Source: Haematobia irritans
Taxonomy: Eukaryota > Arthropoda > Insecta > Diptera > Muscidae
DNA length: 64,000 nucleotides
Direction of reading: 5' to 3'
NCBI RefSeq assembly: GCF_050003625.1
Contig: NC_134398.1
Coordinates: forward strand, 86,119,983-86,183,982
Shown here: one piece after another, positions 1 to 9,923 of the stretch
Numbering within the stretch: the first letter of the stretch is position 1
How the letters are laid out: every line of letters starts with the position of its first letter
Position numbers and translations under genes: made by a program
The notes under the pieces: model-generated
Told to the model about the DNA's origin: nothing
Seen by the model: the letters and a program-made list of their open reading frames with translations, nothing else
Database searches by the model: none

Positions 1-2721
1 AATATCCCACTGAGAACTAGCTGAGCACAGCCACTCTGGTCCATGCCACCAAAGCGTTGAAACTGCCAACTCTGCAGGCGACACTCCGCGACTTCCCAAG
101 TCGGCCGGATTGTCCTCAGAACGAACATGGTACCAATTCTGTCCCCCAGTATTCTCCTGAATCCTACATACGCGATTCGCAACGAAAGTAGACCACGTAG
201 ATGGCGTCTTTCGAAGCCAAGAGCGGACGATCGTAGAATCCGTCCAACAATAAACACGTCGAAATTCAATATCTAACTCCCTGGCTATAGACTTGTAAAG
301 TTCTGAGGCCAAAACTGCCCCACAAAGCTCCAAACGTGGCAAAGATATAGATTTGATGGGGGCTACCTTAGTCTTACAAGATAGCAAATGGGTGAAGATT
401 TGTCCCTGCGGCGTAACCACACGAACATATACTACCCCCGCGTATGCTTTTTCCGAGGCGTCGGAAAAAACATGTAATTCTACCTCACAGTCTGTGGAGT
501 AATTGACCCATCGAGGAATACGAACGTGATTCACATCCTGATAGGTCTCGACAAACTTTCGCCATTGTCGCTCAGTTTGTAACGGAAGAGACTCGTCCCA
601 TCCTATCTTATCCAACCAAACCTGTTGCATAATTATCTTCGCCACTATAATAACTGGCCCCAGCCAGCCAACAGGATCAAATAGCCTAGCTATAGCCGAT
701 AAAACCTCTCTCTTCGTAAACCGAGATTTTCGCTCAATCGGTTTCATCTCAAAATAAAACAAGTCTAACTGCGCATTCCACCTAATACCCAACGGTTTCG
801 AACTACTGGCCTCAACAAACTCCAGTAATTTGGCGTCAACCAAATGGTCAGCCGGAAGCGATTCTAAAATGGCTAGCTCATTAGAAGTCCACTTCCTCAG
901 TTCGAACTTTGCCGATGATAGTACTCTAATCAATTGGTCCCTAGATTCAACAGCAGTATCCACGTCATGGTATCCTGTCAAAACATCATCCACGTACATG
1001 CACCTTCGTAGAATATGTGCCGCGTGGGGATAGTCATCTTCGGAGTCATCGGCCAATTGCAATAACGTCCGTATAGCTAAATAGGGAGCACAATTCACTC
1101 CAAATGTCACGGTCTGCAGCTCATAGTCTTGTACATCTTTTTGTGGGGAGTCCCTAAAGACAATTCGCTGCAGAGAAGTATGGGCCGAATTTACCCTAAT
1201 TTGGCGGTACATCTGTGTGATGTCGCAATTAAAAACGTATTTGAAAAATCTCCACCTCAAAATCAAATGAACCAATTCCAATTGTAATGTGGGTCCCACA
1301 TAAAGAATGTCGTTCAGACTTTTACCATTTGAGGTCTTATGCGAAGCATTAAAGACAACTCGAAGTTTGGACGTCAATTTGTCCGGATTGATTACCGGGT
1401 GGTGTGGCAAATAACACACAGTTTGATCTGCAGGAGAAGTCGACGACACTGGTCTCATATGTTGCAAGTCCAAATATTCTTTAATCACCCCGTCATACAT
1501 TAATTTTGTTTCAGGCTTTCGTAAAAGCGAAGCCTCACCACGAATAAACTGCTTCAAACAACTTGTCCGCGAATGTCCAAGCAAGACGTGTCCCTTTAAT
1601 TCGGGTTTTATCGGAAGAGTCACTACGTATCTTCCATCGGAATCCCTATATGTGGTATTCTTAAAATTTTCCTCACAAAATTTATCTGCGGGAGAACAAA
1701 TTGCCCGTCTTGGTAAGTCCTCTAATTCCCAAAACCGAAGAAGAGTCTTGTCAAGACCATCTTCTTCCATAAATTCAACAGTCGTTGAAAAAACCGTCAC
1801 ATTAGAAGTGGGAATTGAACCAGTAATGAGCCAGCCGAAGACTGTCTGTTGAGCAATCAACGAACCTAAAATACCAGACTGAACCCCCTGTAATATAATT
1901 CTGGGATACACGTCTGCCCCCAACAATAGATCAACCGGACGACTATCGAACAGATTAGGATCAGCTAAACGCAAATTTGGCAAACGTGACATATAATTCC
2001 GACTCACTTGGAAAGACGGTAAATTCCCAGAAATCCTAGGCAGGACCAACGCAGTCGCCTCTACCAAGACCGATCCATCTATGGGTGACCCTATACTCAG
2101 AGGGCAAATACCTCGAGAAGTTATCGAAACCGATTGATTCACGCCCGATATCGAAGACGTCGCACTCGTTATCGAAATCCTAAGCAACTTTTGCATTTTT
2201 TCGGTAATAAAGGAGGCTTCCGATGCTGGGTCAATAAGAGCCCGAGCTGGGTACGTCATACCCTGATGAACGATGTTCACCATAGCCGTCCCTAATAGTA
2301 CCGACCTGTTCTGGGAAACATGAAATACTTGCCTGGCCGAAGTGCCAGACACGATTCCAGACGAAGTGGAAGGCTGCGGGTCAATCAAACCGCTAGAATC
2401 CGTAGGACGAGCGGCCGAAACCGTCGAAGACGTAGTCGCCACATTCGTAGAATGGGAAGAATCGCGATGAAGCAAAGTATGATGCCTTCCTTGACACTTC
2501 TCACAACTGCGAGATGTAGCACAGTTGTTAACGTCATGTCTACGAGATAGACAATTGAAACAACAGCGGTACCGTTTCACAGCAGTCAACCGATCATTCA
2601 CAGAAAGATTCCTAAATTTCGGACAAACACGAAGATGATGGCTTTGTCGTGGACAAAGAACACATATCTTATCTACGGAATCTCTAGAAGAATGAGAAGT
2701 GTATTGCGAATTACGCGACAT
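1..2721 (-). CDS. BEL/Pao retrotransposon pol, partial (runs off left edge)
   Basis: This frame stays open for 907 codons from the ATG at 2721 to the window edge. In order it shows a Cys/His zinc-knuckle region (about residues 20-85), an aspartic-protease-like ALIDPASEASF segment (about 160-175), a reverse transcriptase with LRVVFNAS and the catalytic YVDD (Y at residue 576), and an RNase H-like FSDAS segment (D at residue 754). This order and the YVDD box are typical of BEL/Pao polyproteins, which make the enzymes for reverse transcription in a cytoplasmic particle. Integrase would lie left of the window. No stop or frameshift was found, so this is a young, possibly competent copy. The ATG is probably not the natural start: it is created at the junction with the MITE at 2723-2953, and BEL elements normally have one continuous gag-pol frame. 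Confidence 0.9.
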   Translation of the reverse strand, partial: MSRNSQYTSHSSRDSVDKICVLCPRQSHHLRVCPKFRNLSVNDRLTAVKRYRCCFNCLSRRHDVNNCATSRSCEKCQGRHHTLLHRDSSHSTNVATTSSTVSAARPTDSSGLIDPQPSTSSGIVSGTSARQVFHVSQNRSVLLGTAMVNIVHQGMTYPARALIDPASEASFITEKMQKLLRISITSATSSISGVNQSVSITSRGICPLSIGSPIDGSVLVEATALVLPRISGNLPSFQVSRNYMSRLPNLRLADPNLFDSRPVDLLLGADVYPRIILQGVQSGILGSLIAQQTVFGWLITGSIPTSNVTVFSTTVEFMEEDGLDKTLLRFWELEDLPRRAICSPADKFCEENFKNTTYRDSDGRYVVTLPIKPELKGHVLLGHSRTSCLKQFIRGEASLLRKPETKLMYDGVIKEYLDLQHMRPVSSTSPADQTVCYLPHHPVINPDKLTSKLRVVFNASHKTSNGKSLNDILYVGPTLQLELVHLILRWRFFKYVFNCDITQMYRQIRVNSAHTSLQRIVFRDSPQKDVQDYELQTVTFGVNCAPYLAIRTLLQLADDSEDDYPHAAHILRRCMYVDDVLTGYHDVDTAVESRDQLIRVLSSAKFELRKWTSNELAILESLPADHLVDAKLLEFVEASSSKPLGIRWNAQLDLFYFEMKPIERKSRFTKREVLSAIARLFDPVGWLGPVIIVAKIIMQQVWLDKIGWDESLPLQTERQWRKFVETYQDVNHVRIPRWVNYSTDCEVELHVFSDASEKAYAGVVYVRVVTPQGQIFTHLLSCKTKVAPIKSISLPRLELCGAVLASELYKSIARELDIEFRRVYCWTDSTIVRSWLRKTPSTWSTFVANRVCRIQENTGGQNWYHVRSEDNPADLGSRGVSPAELAVSTLWWHGPEWLCSASSQWDI

Positions 2722-2722
2722 A

Positions 2723-2953
2723 CACAGTCTCACATAAGTTTACATACCCTTGAGGTTTTTACCTTATAACTAAACATGTTTCTTGTTGTTGTTTATAATC
2801 CAGACTAAAAACATCTTCTTGAAAATTGACAAATACTTTGTTTTTCAAATTAATTTACAAAATCTAATGCATATATATGCATATTTCATTATATTTTAAT
2901 AATTAATGAAAATACAATTTCTTAAATCGTATGTAAACTTGTGTAAGACTGTG
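2723..2953. mobile_element. MITE with CACAGTC ends inserted between gag and pol
   Basis: Inverted arms occupy 2721-2747 and 2929-2955, matching at about 25 of 27 positions. The outermost TA at each end is read as the duplicated TA target, so the element itself is 231 bp beginning CACAGTCTCACAT. The interior is AT-rich and has no ORF. A TA target and CACAGT-type ends fit a non-autonomous Tc1/mariner-type MITE. It supplies the last ten or so codons and the stop of the upstream gag frame, and it separates gag from pol. Confidence 0.8.
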
Positions 2954-4007
2954 TAGATGGCGAAGATTTCGGAACTGCATTCGTAAAATGCGTTCGCAGT
3001 TTCCTGCCATCAGTTTTCTTCGAAGCATCGATACCCTTCAAATCGCGGAGACACGTGAGTGTCTGAATCCTTTCCGTAAGAAAACGATCCATGTCCACCC
3101 AAGACGACAACGCAGACTTATCACTTATACCCTGTTCCCACAAAGTAACACTAATCTTCGGTAGACGTTGCACACACAAATATATCAAAATCGGATCCCA
3201 ATCGTTCGTAGGAACGTTATTCACAGCCATCGCCGAAATACATGCGTTTATACCACGCTGCAAGTTCTTCAACCCAGAACTTGTCTCGGTGTCTAAGACC
3301 GGAAGGTCAAAAAGAAGCTTCAACTGATTGCTGACTAAAATTCTCAAGTTGTCATAAGTTTCCTTTAACGTCCTCCAAGCTAACTCGAAACTCCTATCAG
3401 TGAGAGGAAATCTTCTTACAACTTCACGGGCGTCGCCACTAGTCTTTTTGAGCAAATGACACAAGCGCTCAATATCACTCAGACGGGAATTTTTTACATA
3501 AACAGCAGTAAACAAATCCCTAAATGTTGGCCAAGACTGAAAGTCACCATCGAAAACCTCAATATCGCATGGTGGTAACGCCAAACTATGGACCGCACCA
3601 TGGTCAACACCTAACAAAAGAGAATTTCCCGATACATCCACATTACCAGAACGAGCAGAAATATCCGCCACATCGGCCTGCTGTATAGGAGTTGACGCCC
3701 TAGGAACGGCTTTTAGACCGTCTATTTTCCTTTCGATAGAGGAAACAATACGAATATAGGCATCATAAGTTGCCTCATACTTGCCGTCAGCAGATTCTAC
3801 CTTTCCCTTATCTGAATCCTCCTGAAGATCGTCTAAACACTCCTCATACCTCTCTTTCACTTTCTCCCAGAGTGATTTCGCCTCTTCGACCTGAGCCCTT
3901 AGAGAATAAACATCTAAATTCTCCTCCTTCAAAGAGCTAACCCGTGTCCCAAACTTCACAACCGCATCAGCGGCTCTAATGAATCGCGCGAATGTATTAA
4001 CTGGCAT
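2922..4007 (-). CDS. BEL/Pao retrotransposon gag region
   Basis: This is a 361-codon frame. The first ~100 residues are coiled-coil-like and charged. They are followed by a gag core of the DUF1759 type seen in BEL/Pao elements (IEVFDGDFQSWPTFRDLF, then SNQLKLLFDLP and the LWEQGISDKSALSSWVDM segment). Gag proteins build the particle in which reverse transcription occurs. The ATG at 4007 follows a non-coding leader and is the natural start. The C-terminal codons from 2955 downward lie in the inserted MITE, so the genuine gag part ends near 2956. The pol frame continues past the MITE in the phase expected for one original polyprotein. Confidence 0.85.
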   Translation of the reverse strand: MPVNTFARFIRAADAVVKFGTRVSSLKEENLDVYSLRAQVEEAKSLWEKVKERYEECLDDLQEDSDKGKVESADGKYEATYDAYIRIVSSIERKIDGLKAVPRASTPIQQADVADISARSGNVDVSGNSLLLGVDHGAVHSLALPPCDIEVFDGDFQSWPTFRDLFTAVYVKNSRLSDIERLCHLLKKTSGDAREVVRRFPLTDRSFELAWRTLKETYDNLRILVSNQLKLLFDLPVLDTETSSGLKNLQRGINACISAMAVNNVPTNDWDPILIYLCVQRLPKISVTLWEQGISDKSALSSWVDMDRFLTERIQTLTCLRDLKGIDASKKTDGRKLRTHFTNAVPKSSPSTQSYTSLHTI

Positions 4008-5560
4008 ATTGAAAATAATTTAGCGTCACAAAAATTCACAAAAACTCGTAAAGTATGTGAACACGCACTTATCGACAGCGAAAACTGGCCGAAAAATCAA
4101 TAAATTTGCACAAAATGCCCAAAAATGCAAAAACAAAAATTTACAAAATTTTTCTTTCAGTGTATCAAATTCTCACACTGCACCAAAATTACCACAAAAT
4201 TTCTTGAAGTGTAAACAATTGTTCGTAAAACAACCACTTCAAACTTAAAATCAAAAATTTCAAACAATTTGTAAAATATTGGACTATTTTTCTCTCAGTG
4301 TAGAAACAATTAATTTTCGTTCAGTGTACCGAATCACAAAATATTTTCCCCTTGTACAAAAAATAGGCAAATTATTCAAGTCAAATTCTAAAAATCTCAA
4401 AATTCTACTAAAATCTTCGAACTATTTCTCTCAGTGTATGAATGAATTTACGAAAATTACGCTCAGTGTACCGAAGAATACTGACTGCCGCCAATTTGTA
4501 TCAAAACTTCACACACGAAAACCAGATGATCAAAAAAATTCAACAAATTATAAGAAATTATAAAAAAAATGTCTGTAAGACCAAATGTAGGGTGCACGGA
4601 CTGTAAAATACACCTCTACACTTCCACGCCAAATAATCTCCCCAAAAAAAATTAAAAATCGCACATAATAAAAAATATAGAAATAAAAATATATACGTAA
4701 TATATATGATAAAATAAAAATTATACGATCGTACCGGACCGCCTGTAGGGTGCACAGTGACCAAACCGATAATCTTTACTAATGCGCGTAACGCTAATGG
4801 GTCATACAACACGAAAACCCAAAAAACTCAATTTCAAAAATTTTTATAATTTTCCTCAAAATATTTACGACTCGCGGCCCCGTGAGGGTTAACAAATAAA
4901 CCAAAGAAACACAGCTCAAAAAAAAATATGTATGTATATACGTGTGTGTATCACTGATCATACGTAGGTATGTAATTCAAACGTTGACTGCAGTGACGAT
5001 TGATGTTTGTTTACAATAGTAATACGACCAACAGAGCCTTTGGAGTCTGCGTGTATTTTGTTATTGTTTTATTTACTTCAAGTTAAAGGCAACGTAATTG
5101 CAAATAATGTTTTGAAGTAAATAAGCACTGTCAACGTTTAAATTCACCACACAACACCAATATATACAATAGATTTTTCACTTTTTATTTTGATTATTCT
5201 TTCACTTGAATATCATTTAACAAAACGAAATCAAACAAACGAAAGAAATGTGCGTACGTATGTAGCAACGAATGTGTGCTTATTGAAATGCAATTTGCCG
5301 TCGGCAAAAACGAAATAATTGTATCGATGTTGTAAAACGACCGCGGTTTAAATTTAAAACACTCACGATTTGCTCAATTATTTTAATAAAACACTGACAT
5401 ACGCACCTGTGTGTTGATATATAATTATTTAAATAAATTTTCAATTTAAATTCTCCACAAATATGGCTGCAAACTGGCTGCTTTTTTGTTGTTGCTTCAC
5501 AATATCAGCACTTTCCTTTGGAAAAGAAAAAGAAAACCCTTTATTAATTGCTGTAAGCAA
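4008..5560 (-). other. Probable BEL/Pao untranslated leader, AT-rich
   Basis: About 1.55 kb lies between the putative primer-binding site and gag and has no credible coding frame. It is AT-rich. It carries a cluster of a short repeated motif (4151-4474, separate entry), and the 12-mer TGTAGGGTGCAC appears twice, at 4586 and 4746. Assigning it as leader depends on the LTR call at 5582-5935. A second insertion inside this stretch cannot be excluded, because the leader is long for the family. Confidence 0.45.
4151..4474 (-). repeat. Five spaced copies of a TCAGTGTA motif in the BEL leader
   Basis: The core TCAGTGTA, usually preceded by T/C-rich sequence, occurs at about 4157, 4295, 4321, 4431 and 4463 on the plus strand. 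All copies share one orientation and are irregularly spaced (about 26-138 bp) in A/T-rich spacers. Clustered short motifs in the leader of a retrotransposon resemble protein-binding iterons, as in the gypsy insulator, but no binding protein can be named. Confidence 0.5.
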
Positions 5561-5580
5561 GTATCCGGCCCGAAGGACCA
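5561..5580 (-). promoter_or_regulatory. Candidate tRNA primer-binding site of the BEL element
   Basis: Read on the minus strand this begins TGGTCCTTCGGGCCGGATAC, directly after a sequence ending in CA plus one base. Primer-binding sites start with TGG, the complement of the tRNA CCA end, and lie one or two bases after the 5' LTR. The tRNA identity is not assigned. Confidence 0.5.
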
Positions 5581-5581
5581 A

Positions 5582-5935
5582 TGATTGCGTAGCACCGAGA
5601 AATAAAATAAATAAAAACACAAGGGATTTAGTTTTTCTTTTCAATGATGTTTCAATAAAACGTAATTTTATTGAATTTTTGGGAGATTATTATTTACCTT
5701 TTACAAAACAATCGTTGGACGGACGTAATCCAGAAACGAATAATAACAAAAGTTAGACGCCGCAAGACGGTAATGGCGCGACTCGTTAGAGAAATGTAAC
5801 GAATTGTGCTGAAAGCACAGAGCTGCATCCAGAGCTTAGGGTACATTTTCTAACGAGGGGGAAATTATCATTTTACAATATTTTAAGTCCCCATCTAACG
5901 AATAAATTTTGACCATACGAATTTGAACTTAAACA
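5582..5935 (-). mobile_element. Candidate 5' LTR of the BEL/Pao element
   Basis: On the minus strand this begins TGTTTAAG and ends CAATCA, giving about 354 bp with TG...CA-type ends. It contains an AATAAA polyadenylation-like signal (complement at 5667-5672) and a near-perfect stem (5782-5798 pairing with 5842-5857). The outer edge is where LINE reverse-transcriptase-like coding begins on the other side (5936). ATGAC at 5936-5940 would be the target duplication. The 3' LTR is outside the window, so the boundaries are inferred. Confidence 0.5.
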
Positions 5936-6239
5936 ATGACGTTAAGGAAAGGAAAGAGTTCTGTTAGTGATAATATTTCGACTGAGTTATGCTGTGATAT
6001 TTTATCACCTTATATTGCTGACATATTTAATACTAGGATCAATGAGTAGATATATCCGGAGATTTTAAAGTGTTCTAAGGTTATACCGATACCGAAAGTT
6101 TCACATCCTTGTACGCCGGAAGATTTTATACCGATTGTACTTTTATCGTCCATTGACGAGGTATTTGAGGGGATAATTTTCTTATATCTAGATCACAGTT
6201 TGCTTTTGTCAAAGGGGGAGGAACGCATGAGGCCGTCTT
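5936..6239 (+). pseudogene. Non-LTR retrotransposon reverse-transcriptase fragment
   Basis: With stops tolerated, translation gives a segment like KSSVSDNIS, then PEILKCSKVIPIPKV and a degenerate DFIPIVLLS. This matches the start of LINE reverse transcriptases of the Jockey/I type, where the usual form is K-V-I-P-I-P-K followed by D-[FY]-R-P-I-S. It is interrupted by an in-frame stop near 6048, cut on the left by the BEL LTR and on the right by a SINE tail. It is a dead relic. Confidence 0.6.
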
Positions 6240-6318
6240 AGGTTAGGTTAAAGTGGCAGCCCGATTAAGTTTCAGACTCACTTAGACTATTCAGTCCATT
6301 GTGATACCACATTTACTA
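6240..6318 (-). mobile_element. SINE tail fragment
   Basis: GGTTAGGTTAAAGTGGCAGC and the following ~60 bases match the tail region of the tRNA-derived SINE better preserved at 38612-38959. Only the end distal to the tRNA head remains. It is followed within about ten bases by the DD37E element. Confidence 0.65.
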
Positions 6319-6328
6319 AAAGTACCTA

Positions 6329-7234
6329 AAGGGTGATACTGTCAAAATTTGGTCAATATAAACTTGACGTATTTCTCTCAATTTTGCATTTAAAAAACCT
6401 GAACACCCCTCATTTTGAAGGTGTGTGTGTGTAGAATGTTGCTCCTATTTGGATTTTGGAATTCACTCTTCAGTTGTCAAAATGCCGTCCAAGCAAGAAG
6501 AGCAGCGTATCAAAATTTTGCTCGCGATTCGCGAAAATCCGAGCTACTCGCACGCAAAGCTGGCAATATCGCTAAAAGTTGCCAAATCAACCGTTACAAA
6601 TGTAATTAAAGTGTTTGGGGAACGTTTGTCGACAGCCAGGAAGTCTGGATCGGGAGGAAATCGAAAACCGGAAGCCGCTGAGACGACAAAGAGAGTTGCC
6701 GGTGGTTTCAGCATTTTCATGGCTTCCGGGACGGTCAACCAAGAAATTTACGTGAAAGAGTGTTTGAATAAACGTCTGCAGCCTTTCCTGAAGAAACACG
6801 GTTGTTCCGTACTGTTTTGGCCGGATTTGGCATCTTGCCATTACGGTAAAAAAGCCATGGAGTGGTACGCCGCCAACAACGTGCAAGTGGTTCCCAAGGA
6901 CAAGAACCCTCCCAACACGCCAGAGCTCCGCCCAATTGAGAAATACTGGGCTATTGTCAAGCGGAACCTAAAGAAGACCAAAAAACTGCTAAGGACGAGC
7001 AGCAGTTCAAGGCAAACTGGCTTTCTGAGGCGAAGAAGGTGGACAAGGTGGCTGTACAAAATCTGATGGCAGGTGTCAAGCGTGAGGCCCGGCAATTCGG
7101 ATTTGGAAAAGCGAAAGCCTAACTGAATATTTTTCCTGAATTTTATACTAATTGAATTTTATACTAATTGAAATAAACGATTTCACCGATTTACACGCGT
7201 CTTCCCTTGACCAAATTTTGACCGTATCACCCTT
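6329..7234 (+). mobile_element. DD37E Tc1/mariner element, internally deleted copy
   Basis: Ends AAGGGTGATACTGTCAAAAT and their complement, flanked by TA on both sides (6327-6328 and 7235-7236), bound a 906-bp element. Inside is a transposase gene lacking the segment with the first catalytic Asp. The same deletion junction occurs in the copy at 30361-31150. The ends equal those of the longer element at 30361-32343, so it could be mobilised in trans. Confidence 0.88.
6482..7122 (+). pseudogene. DD37E transposase, internal deletion plus frameshift
   Basis: Starting MPSKQEEQRIKILL, the frame encodes the N-terminal helix-turn-helix region. It then jumps in frame from the VAGG segment to SIFMASGTVNQEIYVKE and goes on through LFWPDLASCHYG and NTPELRPIEKYW, the second and third catalytic sites. 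About 378 bp, including the first catalytic Asp, are missing compared with the full-length copy (31173-32192). A one-base loss in an A run near 6985 shifts the last ~50 codons out of frame. The product cannot be active. Confidence 0.88.
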
Positions 7235-7256
7235 TATTACATATGGGCCCTTATAG

Positions 7257-9590
7257 TTTTATCCGCTGAACCTTCTCGATTATTTTCTTCTGTTGAACCA
7301 ACCAGATTGTTCCAAAAACATTAGCAAACTGCTTAAGTTAACGTTTTCCAGGTCCACCAGTAATCTAAAGCTATATGCCCCTAAAATTTGCTTACGCCTT
7401 AAGGTGGGTATTAAGTTCGAGTTTAGCCGCTAAAATCGTCATTTTTTAATTAAAGTGAAAAGCAAATCAGTAAAAAAGGCCATAAAATTATACATATTTG
7501 TTGCAGATTTCATTATAACTTGATGGGGAATATCCAAAAGGAAATTTTCACAAAGTTTGTATTCCTCAAAATGGATTATTAAAGAAAAGTAATCGTGAAA
7601 AAATTACGATTGTAGCGGCTAAACTCGAATTTAATACCCACCTTTACACAAAATGCCGGACACTCACACAAGAGGTGTTTAATTGATTCCTTTTCCTTCG
7701 CATCATGCCAGCTCTTACAATAGTCATTATACGTCGCGCCAATAGCAGATATCACAAGTGAAATCTGACGTCTTGAGAACACTAGCATATCTAGTGTGCG
7801 GTTTAAGTTTAAATGGGCTATATTTGCGTGGTGTCGTTACAATACTTGCCATTCTCCCATCGAACATTTGCCATCATATCAGCCTTCTCACGCAGTAAGA
7901 ACTTGCAGGTAGCCAGAGGCATATCAACAGATTCTAGTTCCCCTGGAATATGTAAGGTAGTCCCTAGCCTTGCCAACTCATCCGCTTCGCAATTCCCTGG
8001 TATGTTCCTATGGCCAGGCACCCATATTAGGTGAATATTGTACTGCTCAGTCATATAGTTGAGAGATTTGTGGCAGTCGATGGCCGTTTTCGAGTTGAGG
8101 AGCACAGAGTCCAAGGATTTTATTGCAGGTTGACTGTATGAGTGTATATTAATGCCAATTCGCCACCTCTCTTATTGCTAATATTTCAGCCTGATAAACA
8201 CTACAGTGATTAGGTAATCTTTTCGCTATTCGAAGTTCCAGATCTTTAGAATATACTCCGAAACCCACTTGTCCATCCAATTTGGAGCCATCAGTGTAGA
8301 AATCTATATATCTTTTATTCCCCGGGGTCTGTGTACACCACGCTTCACTGTTGGGAATTAGAGTTTCAAACTTTTTGCCGAAAAGTGGTTTCGCCAGAGC
8401 GTAATCCACTACGTTAGGCACATCTGGCATTATTTTGAGGACCAAACTGTGACCGTATCTTTTTTTCGACCACAACGATAGCTCATGCAACCGTACAGCC
8501 GTTGTTGCAGCAGACTGTTTGGCCAAAATGTCTAAAGGTAATAGATGCACCACCCCCCAAAGATATTGGCTTAACCGTGGGACTTTTGCAATCTTTGCAG
8601 TACACGACTAATTCTGTCTTTGCAGGATTTACCCCAAGACCATTCTCTTTCGCCCATTTCTCAGTCATCCGGAGGGCTCTCTGTATAATATCTCTGATTG
8701 TGGATGGGAATTTTCCCCTGCTAGAGTCATATCATCTGCGTATGCCACCATTTTTATCCTTTCTCTTTCTATGGAAACCAGAAGGTTGTTTATAGCAACA
8801 TTCCAAAGAAGAGGTGATAGAACTCCACCTTGGGGAGTGCTTCTGTTCACATACCTTTGTATGTTTCCTTGTCCTATTGTGGCTGAAATACGTCTCTTCA
8901 TTAGAAGTTCGAGTAACAGTCTAAGTATACACGGATCAACATTCAGAGTTGTCAGTCCATTTAATATCGAGCTCGGATGGACGTTATTGAACGCCCCTTC
9001 GATGTCTAGAAACGCCACGATTGTGTATTCATAGACAGATAGTGAGCTTTCAATAAAGCTGACTAGTTCATGTAATGTGGTCTCAGTTGACCTGCCCTTC
9101 GAGTATGCATGCTGTCGTTTCGAGAGCAAACTTGAATCGACGCTAGTGCTAAGATAAATATATATCATCCTCTCCAGAGTCTTAAGTATGAATGAGGATA
9201 AGCTGATTGGTCGGAAATCTTTCTCACTCGAGTGAGAGGCTTTTCCCGCTTTAGGTATGACCACGACTTTTGTATCCCTCCACTTTCCTGGAATATGTGC
9301 TAAGCGGATACATCCTGTATATATCGCCGACAACCAGGGGATAATTCTGTCAGTCACTGCTTGTAACTCCGTCGGAGTAAGTCCATCAGGTCCGGGGGAT
9401 TTGAATGGTCCAAAACTATTTAACGCCCATTTTATTCTAGATTCCGATACAATTTCCTCGATAGGAAATGCCAGGTGAGCAGCTGTGGCACCGCCAGAAC
9501 CTGGCTCAATCGTCTGATTTCCAGGAAATTGTTGTCCAATAGTATCTCCAGCGTCTCCTCACTGGACGTTTAAGCGCGTAAAAGAACTGC
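7257..9590 (-). pseudogene. LOA/R1-type LINE: reverse transcriptase, RNase H and C-terminal region
   Basis: From right to left (5' to 3' on the minus strand) it shows FKSPGPDGLTPTELQ, KDFRPISLSSFILKTLERMI, TPQGGVLSPLLWN and the catalytic AYADD of reverse transcriptase (8665-9570). An RNase H domain follows (FYTDGSKLDGQVGFGVYS, then HLIWVPGHRNIPGNCEADEL, 7818-8340), then a Cys-rich LCECPAF segment and a tail with LLMFLEQSGWF (7260-7400). An RNase H after the reverse transcriptase points to LOA/I-type elements. Frameshifts near 8670, 8550 and 8140 and an inserted MITE make it non-functional. A fragment of the same family lies at 29640-30140. Confidence 0.85.
7402..7643. mobile_element. Harbinger-like MITE inside the LINE
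   Basis: Ends AGGTGGGTATTAAGTTCGAG and the inverse copy (arms of about 38 bp) enclose 242 bp without an ORF, flanked by TTA on both sides (7399-7401 and 7644-7646). Removing it with one TTA leaves the LINE frame continuous, which confirms the boundaries. A TTA target is typical of PIF/Harbinger elements. A decayed relative is at 17866-18103. Confidence 0.85.
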
Positions 9591-9923
9591 TACACTTGCC
9601 TTCTCTCAAATCTCAATTGATTTTTGTGCACAGCAATTATAGGTTTTTATGTGAAGTAATAAAAAAACTAGGACCAAATTCTTTGGCAGATTCAGTCGAT
9701 TTAATAAATAATTTTGTTAAGAAAATAAATGATGTAGAAAGCACTTCGATGTTTTGATTTAAAATAATAATAAAAATGTCTTAAAAATTGGGAAAGTTCC
9801 ACTACTTTTTATACCAACCGGAAAATTATTGAATTCAACACTGCCTGCAAAATCCACCCTTTGTTTTTTCATTTTAGTCGACACGGTGCTCGATGAGTTC
9901 CTAGTGTTATGTATGTTCGAATT
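9591..9923. other. Non-coding spacer, possible LINE debris
   Basis: A short plus-strand stretch near 9560-9755 translates without stops and is weakly reminiscent of the linker before LINE reverse transcriptases, but no motif is firm. The rest is AT-rich and I see nothing in it. Confidence 0.3.

Noticed and set aside
1652..2550. Plus-strand ORFs across the BEL pol region
   Set aside because: The minus strand has one continuous frame with zinc-knuckle, protease and reverse-transcriptase motifs.
4586..4811. Alternative 5' LTR ending GTGCACCCTACA with a TGGTCTTACAG primer site
   Set aside because: It fits TG...CA ends, but the site at 5561-5580 gives a longer, more family-like primer match and its outer end abuts independent LINE coding.
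5463..5756. Open frame with an apparent signal peptide (MAANWLLFCCC...)
   Set aside because: It overlaps the candidate BEL LTR and primer site on the opposite strand, has no recognisable domain and reads as chance coding.
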